Shown here: piece by piece, positions 34,190 to 46,000 of the stretch
Layout: each line of letters opens with the position of its first letter
Position numbering within the stretch: the stretch's first letter is position 1
DNA from: Isoetes taiwanensis
Taxonomy: Eukaryota > Streptophyta > Lycopodiopsida > Isoetales > Isoetaceae
Assembly: GCA_021234155.1 (NCBI GenBank)
Contig: JAJEKV010000004.1
Span: 7,694,109-7,758,108 of the forward strand
Length of the DNA: 64,000 nucleotides
Direction: 5' to 3'
Notes under the pieces: model-generated
Told to the model about the DNA's origin: nothing
Databases searched by the model: none
The model's input: the letters and a program-made list of their open reading frames with translations, nothing else
Position numbers and translations under genes: made by a program

Positions 34190-36915
34190 TGATGGAGGAG
34201 CATTGTGGCTTCTTTGGTGTCGACCCGGGTGCAACAGAGGTAGGTATCGTTTGTTTTGAAGCTCTGTTTTGACAGAGCTCCGCTGAAGGTCATAAGCAGA
34301 GTTCTTGAATCAGCCCATTTGCATGTTTGAAGGAGGCTCAAGCTTCGTCGACTGCGGCATCCTCCGCCTCCCCGGTCCCTTCTCTAAAGTTGATCCGAAT
34401 TGGAGAATTGAGAAGGCTGTTGAAGCCCATTCCAGCGTGGCTGCAATCGATGATGAAGTGGTCACCGACAAGCGGGCCGGACCCTAATGTGTCCATACTT
34501 GCTACATTCCCAGCAACAGGGCAACTGATTACATAATCGGAGAGGAGAACTGTGATGGCACAAACACCAACTTCTACAAGAGGTCTTCAAACTGCAGAAA
34601 ACTGGGGGAACTGAAGAGGAAGGTGGACGAAAATGCGCACCTCAGCACCACCATGTCAGTGTTATCCGGTTATCCGGTGTATTTTCTTCTTTTAATGCTT
34701 TTATTTGTTCAGTTTCTGCTTTGCATTTTGAGATTGACATAAACTGTGGACGGAATTGGGGGTGGGGGAATTGGGGCAATGGTTTTGCAGCTACTGGTGT
34801 GCCTATGGTCCAAAGGACCTCCGGGGCAATACCCGAAAGGTGCTCAACAAAACACGGAAGGCTTTGGTGGCTGAAGCTAAGAGATTGGATCCATCTCAAT
34901 CCAAGAGGTTCAGGGGACCCAGCATCAAGTGCGGGTGCATGTGCCACTTCCAATTGAAGCAATTATACTTGAGGCCAGAGTGGACAAAGATAACTTTTTA
35001 TGAGATGAAGCATATCGATTCGCAAGGGCAGGCATGCCATGGAGGGGAAGACCCAAATTGCGAGAAAACCAGGTTCAATGTGGCCCCCTGGCTATGTAAG
35101 AAGAAGAAGCTTTGGGCAAGGAATTTGCTGCATCAGAGCCACACTTTCCAACAGGCCATGACAAAGCACGAGGAGGAATGGGCCATGCAGAGGAGAATGA
35201 ACCCCTCTGAAGTGAAAAACCGTGATCAGATTCTTGATATGGATGATCTGTACAATATCTCTTGCAAACTTGCTAGAGACACTTGGCTGCTACATCCAAA
35301 TGTTCCAGAGAGCATTAGGTTGTGGGTTTCTCTACACCAAGAGTGTGTATTCTTGTATCAAGAAGGCAGACCATTCACTTTAGGTATTATCACTCCATTC
35401 CAAATGAAGATTCTGTTGGAACATGGTAAAGGCAATGCTGTTGCTATGGATTCAACCTTCAAGACCAATGACCATTGCTATAGTTTATATACCTTGCTAA
35501 TTTTTGACAGTCATGGTAATGGTGTGCGAATTGCATGGGCTATGACTTCTAGTCAGGAATCAGAAGAAATTCGGCCATGGCTCACAGCTATGAAAGAACA
35601 CATTCACAAGTTGGATCCAGCTTGGACACCCTCATGCTTCATTGTGGATGATGCGAAGGCTGAAATTAAGGCTTTGCAGGAAGTATGGCCCAATTCAGCA
35701 ATCGGTTGTGCACGTGGCACGTTAGGGAGGAATTGGTTGAAGATGTTAGTGAAGCGAGTTAAAGACAAGAAAGTGAGGGCTGAAATGTTCAAGGAGTTGG
35801 GGCACATTATGTATGGCACTCACGTCGAGGGTGATGGTAGACTTCGAGAGGCATACTTGGAATCTTGTTGTGTAGAAGGCTTGAGACTCCTCGAAGAGTT
35901 CAAGCAAAAATATAAGAGATACAAGAAGGTTGTGTCCTACATGGACAAGGTTTGGACCAAAACATCTCCTTCCGGATTACTGACCACTAGAGTTTATCCT
36001 CATGCAAACCAGAAACTAATGGGGGTAGTCCTATCATTTCCACATGAAGAAAAGGCTTGGGCTTTCCAAGCATGCACTCGAGGGAGGCGGCTTGATTGGC
36101 TGTTGTACATGTTGGTGAATCGATTAGAAACACATATGTCATATGACCGGTTTAAGAAGGAACATGGCTTCAAATTTAACCAAAACAAGAACATATTGTT
36201 GAGACAAAGCTATTATTGGTGCACGTGCACTACGGTTAGATGGTTGGATTACAAGGGTGCACTACCGAGGTATGGAGCCGTAACATGGATGCATGGGGCG
36301 AGAACACGAATCGGTCCCTTACTTGGTGGTGGTTGCCAATGAGAATTGGTCATCGCGGATTGTCCTTGGGGTATCAAAGGTAACATGTGTAAACACCAAG
36401 TGAAGGTTCTTCGTATGATGTCCAACTACAAGGAGGAGGACATCTTGAGGGTTTGTGGGACCCACTTTGGCTCACAAGGTGGCGGTTTAGCTAACTTGAG
36501 AACCATGGCCGAAGCTTACATTGAGGAAGACGGGTGCTTTGATGCTCCCGATGGGAATCAACAGGATTCCGAGGATTATGGTAGGGATGTTGATGAGGAA
36601 GAGGTTCCATCAACTCAAGCTAAGCTGCAGGAAAGTATAGAGGCCAGCCTTGTACATATCAGGGACACTATTTCCAGCAGTCCCACCATTGCAAGAGAGG
36701 CCGATTTCTTGCTTAGGGAGCTAGGTGGACAACTACAATGTTTGCTGCTAAGCACCATTGCGATTGGCCCAGCTCCTACCATGGCAATGGTTTGTGACTT
36801 CAATGGCAACACTATTGCAAGGCCAACACCATTCATAGAGGGTCGCAAGCGAAAGAAGAGGGTTCTTGGTGAGACAGTCTTTGCACGTGAATGCCATCAC
36901 CATCTTCTAGAGTGA
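34190..36915 (+). pseudogene. MULE transposase gene with SWIM finger (damaged)
   Basis: Likely exons: a 5' part near 34190-34670 with two overlapping frames (LKLIRIGELRRLLKPIP, then TDYIIGEENCDGTNTNFYK), an acceptor TTTTGCAG before YWCAYGPKDLR (about 34791), then a long exon to 36915. Domains: Cys/His zinc region GCMCHFQLKQ..H (about 34930-35040); MULE DDE core with AMDSTFKTNDH (first Asp 35449) and FIVDDAKAEIKAL (35647); C-terminal SWIM finger YWCTCT...DCPWGIKGNMCKH (36219-36396); basic tail. Damage: the CxWH motif is overwritten (see findings), and a TGA (36340) arises from a local frameshift around the SWIM finger (NENWSS appears in another frame). It would bind and cut the TIRs if intact. 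Confidence 0.88.
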
Positions 36916-36929
36916 TGGATGGTTTAGGG

Positions 36930-38000
36930 TTTCTGATCACATACCATGGGTATAAATACACCAAGTATTTATACGCCGAGTATTTATACCCAATTCTTAT
37001 GTCTACCCCATATGGTTTATCTGGACACTTGTATGTGGTTTATCTGGACACGAAGTAGTGGTTTATCTGGACAATGTATGAATAGGGTTTCTAAACACAT
37101 ACCATGGGTATAAATACACCAAGTATTTATACCTTGAGTATTTATACCCAATTCTTATGTCTACCCCTATGGTTTATCTGGACACTTGTTGGTGGTTTAT
37201 CTGGACACAAAGTAGTGGTTTATTTGGATAATGTATGAGTATGGCTTGGATTGACATACCATAGGTATCAATACACATGTGTATTCATACACTTAGTATT
37301 TATACTCAACTCCAATGTCTACCCCATTGGTTTATCTGGACACATGTTGGTGGTTTGTCTGGACACAAAGTAGTGGTTTATCTGGACAATGTATGAATAG
37401 GGTTTCTAAACACATACCATGGGTATAAATACACCAAGTATTTATACCTTGAGTATTTATACCCAATTCTTATGTGTATCCCTATGGTTTATCTGGACAC
37501 ATGTTGGTGGTTTATCTGGACACAAAGAAGTGGTTTATCTGGACAATGTATGAATAGGGTTTCTAATCACATACCATGGGTATAAATACACCAAGTATTT
37601 ATACCTTGAGTATTTATACCCAATTCTTATGTCTACCCCATTGGTTTATCTGGACACATATTGGTGGTTTATCTGGACACAAAGTAGTGGTTTATCTGGA
37701 CAATGTATGAATAGGGTTTCTAAACACATACCATGGGTATAAATACACCAAGTATTTATACCCAATTCTTATGTCTACCCCTATGGTTTATCGGGACACT
37801 TGTTGGTGGTTTATCTGGACACAAAGTAGTGGTTTATCTGGACAATGTATGAGTATGGCTTGGATTGACATACCATAGATATCAATACACATATGTATTC
37901 ATACACTTAGTATTTATAGTCAACTCCAATGTCTACCCCATTGATTTATCTGGACACAAAGAAGTGGTTTATCTGGACAATCTATGAATAGGGTTTCTAA
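36930..38000 (+). repeat. Left motif array, about 158-bp units
   Basis: About seven units with anchors ACCATGGGTATAAATACACC near 37103, 37418, 37577 and 37731 (spacing 155-160). Each unit has three spaced copies of GGTTTATCTGGACA plus the near-palindrome GTATAAATAC...GTATTTATAC. Roughly 20 copies of the 14-mer lie in this block, all in + orientation, as in the left TIR. Frames here are repeat artefacts. Confidence 0.92.
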
Positions 38001-38195
38001 TCAAATACCTAGACACGCGTGGTTAGATTGCATACGATATTTTTAGGGTTAGATTGGACACGTGGTAAACCTAGACATGCGTGGTTAGATTGCATACGAA
38101 ATTTTTAGGGTTATATTGCATACGAAATTGGTAGGTTAAAAAGGAAACAGTATCCCGATCGATCTATTGTCAGGAAACAAGGTCCGGCTCATCAG

Positions 38196-38525
38196 ATGGC
38201 GATAACCCGAAGCAGGTGTCGAATCCTTCGGATGTTGAAGGACTTGGCCGCTTGTGCAGGAGGTAGGCCTGCTGCTTCAAGGCGCAGATCATCGGCCACG
38301 AAGTCAGCACCAGTAAGGATAAAGGGAAAGAGATGCAAGGGTAAGCAGGTGAAGCCACCACCAGCACCAGCACTTTCCACTGATCAAGCCAGCACCAGCA
38401 GAGAGCCCAAACCAAAGAGGGTAAAGATTGTTCACGTTGTTAGTGACGTGTCCTCGGATGATGACTCAAAAGACTCGGCAGGATACATTGGCTATGCATT
38501 TCCCAGGCATACCATCATAGGCTGA
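38196..38525 (+). CDS. Small basic protein with NLS- and SIM-like motifs (copy 1)
   Basis: 109 codons from ATG 38196. The N-terminal half is strongly basic (RRRSSATKSAPVRIKGKRCK), then a Pro/Ala stretch, then a basic PKPKRVK cluster resembling a nuclear localisation signal. Directly after this comes VHVVSDVSSDDDSKD: hydrophobic core V-x-V-V followed by Ser/Asp, the classic layout of a SUMO-interaction motif. The last 44 residues are almost identical to the C-terminus of the minus-strand gene at 46801-47532, whereas the N-termini differ. No known family. It lies between two motif arrays in the same element as a ULP-like protease, which suggests a SUMO-linked role. That role is inference. Confidence 0.6.
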   Translation: MAITRSRCRILRMLKDLAACAGGRPAASRRRSSATKSAPVRIKGKRCKGKQVKPPPAPALSTDQASTSREPKPKRVKIVHVVSDVSSDDDSKDSAGYIGYAFPRHTIIG

Positions 38526-39227
38526 CGAAGATGCTTTTGTAGAGAAGTTTCTGTTATAAAAAAGTATCATGTTTCTGTTGTAAAAAAGTTTGATGTTTCT
38601 TTTATAAAAAAATTTCATGTCTACCCCATTGGTTAATCTGGACAAATGTTAGTGGTTTATCTGGACACCAAGTAGTGGTTAACCTGGACAATGTATGAAT
38701 AGGGTTTCTAATATTTATACCTTTCGTATTTACACCCAAATATTTATACCTTGAGTATTTATACCCAATTCCAATGTCCAACCCTATGGTTTATCATGAC
38801 ACTTGTTGGTGGATTATCAGGACACAAACTAGTGGTCAATCTGGATTGGATTGACATACCATAGGTTTGAATACACCAGGTATTTATACCCTTAGTATTT
38901 ATACTCAGGTCGAATGTATACCCCATTGGTATAGGTATAGGTATAGATATAGGTTTAGGTATAGGTATAGCTATATGTACAATTACGCTGGTATGGATAT
39001 AGACAGGCGGAGATATATGATGGACATCAGGGATACGGCACCGGCCTGCCCCGGCAGGGCTATGAGTAGTCATCATTACCTACATTAGATCCATCATTAC
39101 CTATCTGTGATGTGACTCTCCTGCTCCAGAAATTAATTGCATTTGAACATTCTTGGGCGCCTTTCCCGCTCCCTGAAGCGCGGAAAGGTTCACTCGTCGG
39201 AGAGGAACCTTCAGTTCTGTGCTTGCC
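38526..39227 (+). repeat. 3' region of copy 1 and short motif array
   Basis: 38540-38620 holds three TTTCTGTTATAAAAAA-like units, also found inverted after copy 2 (46712-46800). 38620-38950 is a small, decayed array of GGTTTATCTGGACA and TATTTATACC units, followed by a GGTATA-rich simple repeat (38928-38975). No gene seen. Confidence 0.8.
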
Positions 39228-39541
39228 ATGGCGCCTGATATGAGGCCATCAAGGGCAGATTATGCGAGGAGCTCGCGAGGTTCAGTCAATGTTAGTCAGG
39301 TAATATTGGCCTGTCTTGCGGAATCCATGCGTTCATGCTCCTGATTCATGTCGTTATGCTGCAGGCCTCACGGGATGCTTCCTGGACGGCTGTCGTTAAT
39401 CGCATGAAGCACTCCATCGAATGCATCATTTGCAAGGAGAGATGGTTTAACAACGTGCTGACCGCAAGGAGGAATGTCGTATTTGCAGACCAGAAGCTTA
39501 TGTTCAAGCTGTTCAGGTATCATGTTTTCCGTGACTTCTAA
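39228..39541 (+). CDS. Small CxxC protein of the MULE, two exons
   Basis: Exon 1 39228-39299 (MAPDMRPSRADYARSSRG...), GT-AG intron 39300-39364 (65 bp, ends CTGCAG), exon 2 39365-39541, 82 residues. Exon 1 is 72 bases, so phase is kept. The product is basic with a CIICKERW (C-x2-C) motif and an amphipathic C-terminus. After the TAA the same frame continues with CYKCEVKSDAEMIDEEF, a second C-x2-C. The ancestral protein may thus have been longer with a four-Cys zinc site, or a further intron may begin at GGTATC (39516). No family recognised. ATG context GCCATGGCG is strong. Confidence 0.5.
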
Positions 39542-40469
39542 TGTTACAAATGCGAAGTCAAATCGGATGCCGAGATGATCGACGAGGAATTCCTGTCCAA
39601 TCTGGTGGATGGGTTCTGGAGTTCATCACAGAGGCGAACGAGTTCATCACAGTTTTGTTTAGTTCTAGCACAATATGTACAATTGTACAGTTTTTGGCAC
39701 TTTGTAAATTTCTTGGGAAACAGTAGCACCGCTCTCGATTTCTTGGTATAATTTAATCATAGGCGAACTTATATGTTATACAAACTGTAGAGGAGCCTTG
39801 TTATAATGTATTCTGATAAGCACCTGTATTTATTTCACACAGACCGTATGACAACCTTGCTATAACTTATTCATGGAAGCACATATTGTACAGATCGTAT
39901 AAATACTATTCTTTTCAATGCGTATGGTACAAGTTTATCAGGACGTGGTTTATCTGGACACTTGTCCTTGGGCTATCTACACAAATTTCAACCGTAGAGG
40001 AGCCTTGTTATAATGTATTCCTAGAAGCAGATGTTATACGGACTGTATAAATACTACTCTTATCAATGCATTTGGTGGAAGTTTTTGTGGACATGGTTTG
40101 TCTGGACAGATGTCCTTGGCTTATCATGTTATACAGATCATATAAATACTATTCTTTTCAATGCGTGTGGTACAAGTTTATCAGGTCATGGTTTATCTGG
40201 ACACTTGCATAGTGATCCAATACATCTATTTAGTAGAAGTTTCGAAAAATAAGATTAAGCTTTTGTCAAAGAAGGCCAATCATATATTTCATAAAAGAAG
40301 GCTATGCCAATCATACACATTTCACCAAAAAGGCTGTGACAATCATATGTCAGTAAAAAAGCCTGTGCATTAATCATTACTTTCAGCAAAATAGACTGTG
40401 CAAGCAGTCTCATATTCATGTTCAGCATCATCCAAGATTGATTCAGTAACATAAAAAAAAGGGGTCCGT
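39542..40469. repeat. Degenerate repeats between the small gene and the ULP-like gene
   Basis: 39785-40210 has three imperfect units of about 110-240 bases sharing GAGGAGCCTTGTTATAATGTATTC, TATAAATACTA and GGTTTATCTGGACACTTG (and variants). 40255-40400 shows short AAGGCTRTGCCAATCAT-like units in the presumed 3' UTR of the protease gene. Confidence 0.7.
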
Positions 40470-42836
40470 TCATGTACCGTCTGGTGTCACCAGGCCATGG
40501 TGCAGTTTCCCTAGCATGAAGCAGAAGCTTTTCCTGCAATTTGCGACCGCCACTCGATTGAACCATTTCCTGTTAATCTGCAACACATAAAATAACTTGG
40601 GAATGAAAACCACCGAATTCACAGGTGATGGAGAAGACAGTAATAGGATTGCAGGTATTTACGTGGGGGTATGCCTCATCTGCGCTCTTTAAAATGAAAT
40701 CGTGAATGAACCACTTCGCATACAATATGGTGTAAATACCACAATCTGAGCTGTTGTCCTGTTCTGGACATTCTAGCATCAGAACTGGACATCCGTACCA
40801 CTCAGGAATGTTCCCATTCCATGATTGATGGATTTTTTTCAATAATCTGCCAGAATGCGAGAGAGGAACACTGTCACTGCTAAGGGAGACCATGGAAAAT
40901 GACAGTAAGGAATACTTACCCTCTGGTGGCCGTTTCAGCAGTGTTATGGTAGCCTCGCACGCAATCAAAATGTAGCAGACAGGGAGTGGGCGCTCCAAGT
41001 GCCTGGCAGATGCCATGGTGGTAACAGAATATGTAGAGACTCCAATGCGATCTGCAAGGCAATCCGATTTCAGGTGACCGGAGAAATAAACCATGAACAC
41101 ATACAGGGAATACAAGTTCTCACCCGTGGCACACATGCATCCAGTAAAAGAGGATTTCCTCCATAGCATCCCTGACCGGACCCTTTTTCTTCACCGGACC
41201 CTTAATTCTAGGCGAGGGTGGGAGCAATTTCGGCCACAGGTGTTCTGCCTTTTCCAGAAACAGACCTAGGAGGGCGGGATGAATCCATTGGTGCTCGCTC
41301 CTCTTCTCCACCGGAATGGCGTGTGATAAAACCCTGAAATAGAAATAACCATCAGCCACAGAAGACACAAAATCCATTGCGGGCATGAACTTACAGGAGA
41401 TAACAGCCCACAGACTCCTCATTGATCCAAGACTCCCGCATCCTTTCAGGATCATCTGTCCCGTTACGCTCGAAGCAAATTGCCTGCTCTCGCTCGACAA
41501 CGAATTCACCCATCTTCACAAAACCCCAAGCCCACAACCTGCTTTTTACATGCACGGGCCACTGGCAATTGTAAGACAAAACCATATTTTTAGCACTTTT
41601 TTTAGACTTTCTGGTAGACCAATTGAGATTGTACAGATCCTCGATTTTCTGCAAGAACTCAATAGGAAGGAAATAATCTAAAGGTAGGGAGAGCATAGTT
41701 CTAGTCTTCGAAGGAGATATGTTCATAATTTTTGTCTTATCCTGCGGCCCAAGCTCTGGCATGGCAGAGAAGTCCGGCATGGGAGAGATGCCCAGTTCAT
41801 CCCGCACTGCAGACACCTTCGTCTTCACGGGTGCGCCATCAGAAGCCAACGACAGCGTGGACGTCAGACTTGCAAGCTTCGATCTAGGTGTCTCAAGACT
41901 CGCCGCCTGGTGCTCATTTGTTGGGGATTTCACGGGACTCCACATCTGATTTTGGGCCTCCGCGACCGGGTCGTGCGCGATTCGGGATGTTCCTGCTCAG
42001 ACTGCCTTCCACGTAGAGTCTACACTCTCCAACCACAATTCCTCTGGTGTGCCCTCCAATCCATACCCCGCCTCAATATTCCGTTTGTACTGTGCAACCT
42101 TGATTTCTTTCTGGCCTCCCACTCGGCAAACCTCCGAGCTACATATTCGTTAGCATAATCCGCCACAGCGGCTTCTGCCTCATCTTCATCTACAATCCCC
42201 GAGTTCGCTACATGAGCCTTGGCGATTTCCTCGGCATTGGCTACGACCTTTTCTGGCACCGCCTCAAATTTACTTTATATCTCAGATTACGGGTTGAGGG
42301 CATATCGATCCGCACCGGGATGGTCCCTCCCTTCTCGCCTCTTCTGTTTGACTTTCTCCTGCCTCCTTCTCCCTACCGGAGCCTGCTCAACCTGTACTGC
42401 CAGACCGTGTTCATCCTTCAAATGCTTCTCCATTCGCTTCCTCTTCACTGTGTCCCAAACACACCCGGGAATCAAACAAAAATGCTTGGTCTTCTTCAAA
42501 CTGTAATAGTAGCCCATCAAATAATGCCTCTCATCTATTTCGGAATCGTCATCCGAGAAGGCAGCCATGACCTTTGGCGGTAAGGGCACACCCGTACTCG
42601 GGTTGTCTCTTTCTTGCCTCACCGATTTCTTGATGTCTCGGAGACTTAGGTGGCTCTTCAGGCAACGCCCGCAGAACTATATCGACTGCCGCCTCGGTGA
42701 TCTCCTCGTAACTGGGCCTGTATTCCTCGTCGGAGCTTGAATCCGGTAGAGGTATGTCCCCGAGGCTCTCCAGATAAGCTTCCTCCTGCTTAGAGGCGGC
42801 GCTACTGCACTCTGCATAGTGCCGACACTTCGGCAT
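40470..42836 (-). pseudogene. C48/ULP1-type SUMO-protease-like gene (catalytic part readable)
   Basis: Minus strand. Catalytic exons with GT-AG introns and kept phase: 41395-41945 or longer, 41124-41333, 40920-41051, 40663-40846, 40470-40577 (introns 61, 72, 73 and 85 bp). Spliced, the domain has SHWSLYIF (catalytic His-Trp), CLLHFDCVRGYH (Asp), ECPEQDNSSDCGIY (oxyanion Gln and catalytic Cys), and ends KLHHGLVTPDGT. This is the C48 His-Asp-Cys order, nearest in style to SENP6/7-like ULPs. Upstream (42836-41950) are an acidic/Ser region (PLPDSSSDEEYRPSYEE), a C2H2 finger (FCLIPGCVWD...H....H, 42407-42478) and a charged helical region. These are in conflicting frames with a TGA near 42000, so this part is broken or its splicing is unresolved. 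ULPs mature SUMO or remove it from targets. Confidence 0.8.
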
Positions 42837-43079
42837 GGCTGTGAGAGACGATCGAAGGCCGGAGGCGTGATCGAAGCGGATAGTCGGAGCTCCGGAGCTT
42901 GGATTCGGACATGCACAGTGCAGTTCTGGGGCAGGGACGCGGGTAAAGTTCGTGCCACGTGTCGGAAGCCTACAGGATGCCCCCAAACCTTAGATCTTCA
43001 TACGCCCAATTTAAATTTACCTGTCAGGCGCCACAGAGGTAGTCAAATCGCACACATGAAGTAATGCTGATAAACCTAA
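42837..43079. other. Probable 5' flank of the ULP-like gene
   Basis: Contains CpG-rich sequence and a longer in-frame upstream extension (to 42986) with no conserved motif. The promoter is presumably here or in the adjoining array, whose units carry TATAAATA. Confidence 0.45.
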
Positions 43080-46000
43080 CACTCTAATAATCCGTTATAA
43101 TTTTGTCGTGTCCAGAAAAACCATCACAATGTCCAGATTAACCATCACTATGTTCAGATAAACAGATAAACCATAGGGGTACACATAAGAATTGGGTATA
43201 AATACTCAAGCTATAAATACTTGGGTATAAATACTCAAGATATAAATATTCGAATCCCTACCCATACATTGTCCAGATAAACCACTGTGTCCAGATAAAC
43301 CAATAGTTTGTGTCCAGATAAACCAATAGGGTAGACATTGGAATTGGGTATAAATACTAAGGGTATAAATACTTGGTGTATTTATACCCATGGTATGTGA
43401 TTCCAAGGCATACTCATACATTGTCCAGATAAACCACTAGTTTGTGTCCAGATAAACCACTAGTTTGTGTCCAGATAAACCAACAGTTTGTGTCCAGATA
43501 AACTAATGGGGTAGACATTGGAATTGAGTATAAATACTAAGGGTATAAATACTTTGTGTATTTATACCCATGGTATGTGATTCCAAGGCATACTCATACG
43601 TTGTCCAGATAAACCACTAGTTTGTGTCCAGATAAACCAATTGTTTGTGTCCAGATAAACCAATAGTTTGTGTCCAGATAAACCAATGGGGTAGACATTG
43701 GAATTGAGTATAAATACTAAGGGTATAAATACTTTGTGTATTTATACCCATGGTATGTGATTCCAAGGCATACTCATACATTGTCCAGATAAACCAATAG
43801 TTTGTGTCCAGATAAACCAATTGTTTGTGTCCAGATAAACCATTGGGGTGGACAATGGAATTGGGTATAAATACTAAGGGTATAAATACTTGGTGTATTT
43901 ATACCCATGGTATGTCATTCCAAGCCATACTCATACATTGTCCAGATAAACCACTAGTTTGTGTCCAGATAAACCAATGGGGTAGACATTGGAATTGGGT
44001 ATAAATACTAAGGGTATAAATACTTTGTGTATTTATACCCATGGTATGTGATTCCAAGGCATACATTGTCCAGATAAACCACTAGTTTGTGTCCAGATAA
44101 ACTACTAGTTTGTGTCCAGATAAACCAATGGGGTAGACATTGGAATTGGGTATAAATACTAAGGATATAAATACTTTGTGTATTTATACCCATGGTATGT
44201 GATTCCAAGCCATACTCATACATTGTCCAGATAAACCACTAGTTTGTGTCCAGATAAACCAATGGGGTAGACATTGGAATTGGGTATAAATACTAAGGGT
44301 ATAAATACTTGGTGTATTTATACCCATGGTATGTGATTCCAAGGCATACTCATACATTGTCCAGATAAACCACTAGTTTGTGTCCAGATAAACCACTAGT
44401 TAGTGTCCAGATAAACCACTAGTTTGTGTCCAGATAAACCAATGGGGTAGACATTGGAATTGGGTATAAATACTAAGGGTATAAATACTTGGTGTATTTA
44501 TACCCATGGTATGTGATTCCAAGGCATACTCATACATTGTCGGATAAACCACTAGTTTGTGTCCGGATAAACCACTAGTTAGTGTCCGGATAAACCAATG
44601 GGGTAGACATTGGAATTGGGTAAAATACTAAGGGTATAAATACTTGGTGTATTTATACCCATGGTATGTGATTCCAAGCCATACTCATACATTGTCCAGA
44701 TAAACCACTAGTTTGTGTCCAGATAAACCAATTGTTTGTGTCCAGATAAACCATTGGGGTGGACAATGGAATTGGATATAAATACTAACGGTATAAATAC
44801 TTGGTGTACTTATACCCATGGTATGTCATTCCAAGCCATACTCATACATTGTCCAGATAAACCACTAGTTGGTGTCCAGATAAACCAATGGGGTAGACAT
44901 TAGAATTGGGTATAAATACTAAGGGTATAAATACTTTGTGTATTTATACCCATGGTATGTGATTCCAAGGCATACTCATATATTGTTCAGATAAACCACT
45001 AGTTAGTGTCCAGATAAACCACTAGTTTGTGTCCAGATAAACCAATGGGGTAGACATTGGAATTGGGTATAAATACTAAGGGTATAAATACTTGGTGTAT
45101 TTATACCCATGATATGTGATTCCAAGGCATACTCATACATTGTCCAGATAAACCACTAGTTTGTGTCCAGATAAACCACTAGTTAGTGTCCAGATAAACC
45201 ACTAGTTTGTGTCCAGATAAACCAATGGGGTAGACATTGGAATTGGGTATAAATACTAAGGGTATAAATACTTGGTGTATTTATACCCATGGTATGTGAT
45301 TCCAAGGCATACTCATACATTGTCCAGATAAACCACTAGTTTGTGTCCAGATAAACCACTAGTTAGTGTCCAGATAAACCAATGGGGTAGACATTGGAAT
45401 TGGGTAAAAATACTAAGGGTATAAATACTTGGTGTATTTATACCCATGGTATGTGATTCCAAGCCATACTCATACATTGTCCAGATAAACCACTAGTTTG
45501 TGTCCAGATAAACCAATTGTTTGTGTCCAGATAAACCATTGGGGTGGACAATGGAATTGGATATAAATACTAACGGTATAAATACTTGGTGTACTTATAC
45601 CCATGGTATGTCATTCCAAGCCATACTCATACATTGTCCAGATAAACCACTAGTTTGTGTCCAGATAAACCAATGGGGTAGACATTAGAATTGGGTATAA
45701 ATACTAAGGGTATAAATACTTTGTGTATTTATACCCATGGTATGTGATTCCAAGGCATACTCATATATTGTTCAGATAAACCACTAGTTAGTGTCCAGAT
45801 AAACCACTAGTTTGTGTCCAGATAAACCAATGGGGTAGACATTGGAATTGGGTATAAATACTAAGGGTATAAATACTTGGTGTATTTATACCCATGATAT
45901 GTGATTCCAAGGCATACTCATACATTGTCCAGATAAACCACTAGTTTGTGTCCGGATAAACCACTAGTTAGTGTCGGATAAACCACTAGTTTGTGTCCAG

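Noticed and set aside
33859-34341. Minus-strand ORF over the left TIR as a gene
   Set aside because: It is a by-product of GC-rich TIR sequence; the same frame pattern occurs in the right TIR with no conserved motif.
36346-36915. Separate gene downstream of the transposase
   Set aside because: It starts in the middle of the SWIM finger; it is the transposase C-terminus after a frameshift.
40847-40919. Read-through SSDSV segment as the catalytic Asp
   Set aside because: This lies in a 73-bp intron; the spliced frame supplies the expected LLHFD motif instead.
40573-41169. Single unspliced frame as the protease C-terminal exon
   Set aside because: It contains the Cys box but loses the His-Trp and Asp motifs. 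Three GT-AG introns restore all of them in phase.
43206-44223. Open frames with YIYTLSIYTQ and WFIWTQ repeats as repetitive proteins
   Set aside because: They follow the array period and appear in several frames; there is no start context or conservation beyond the DNA repeat.
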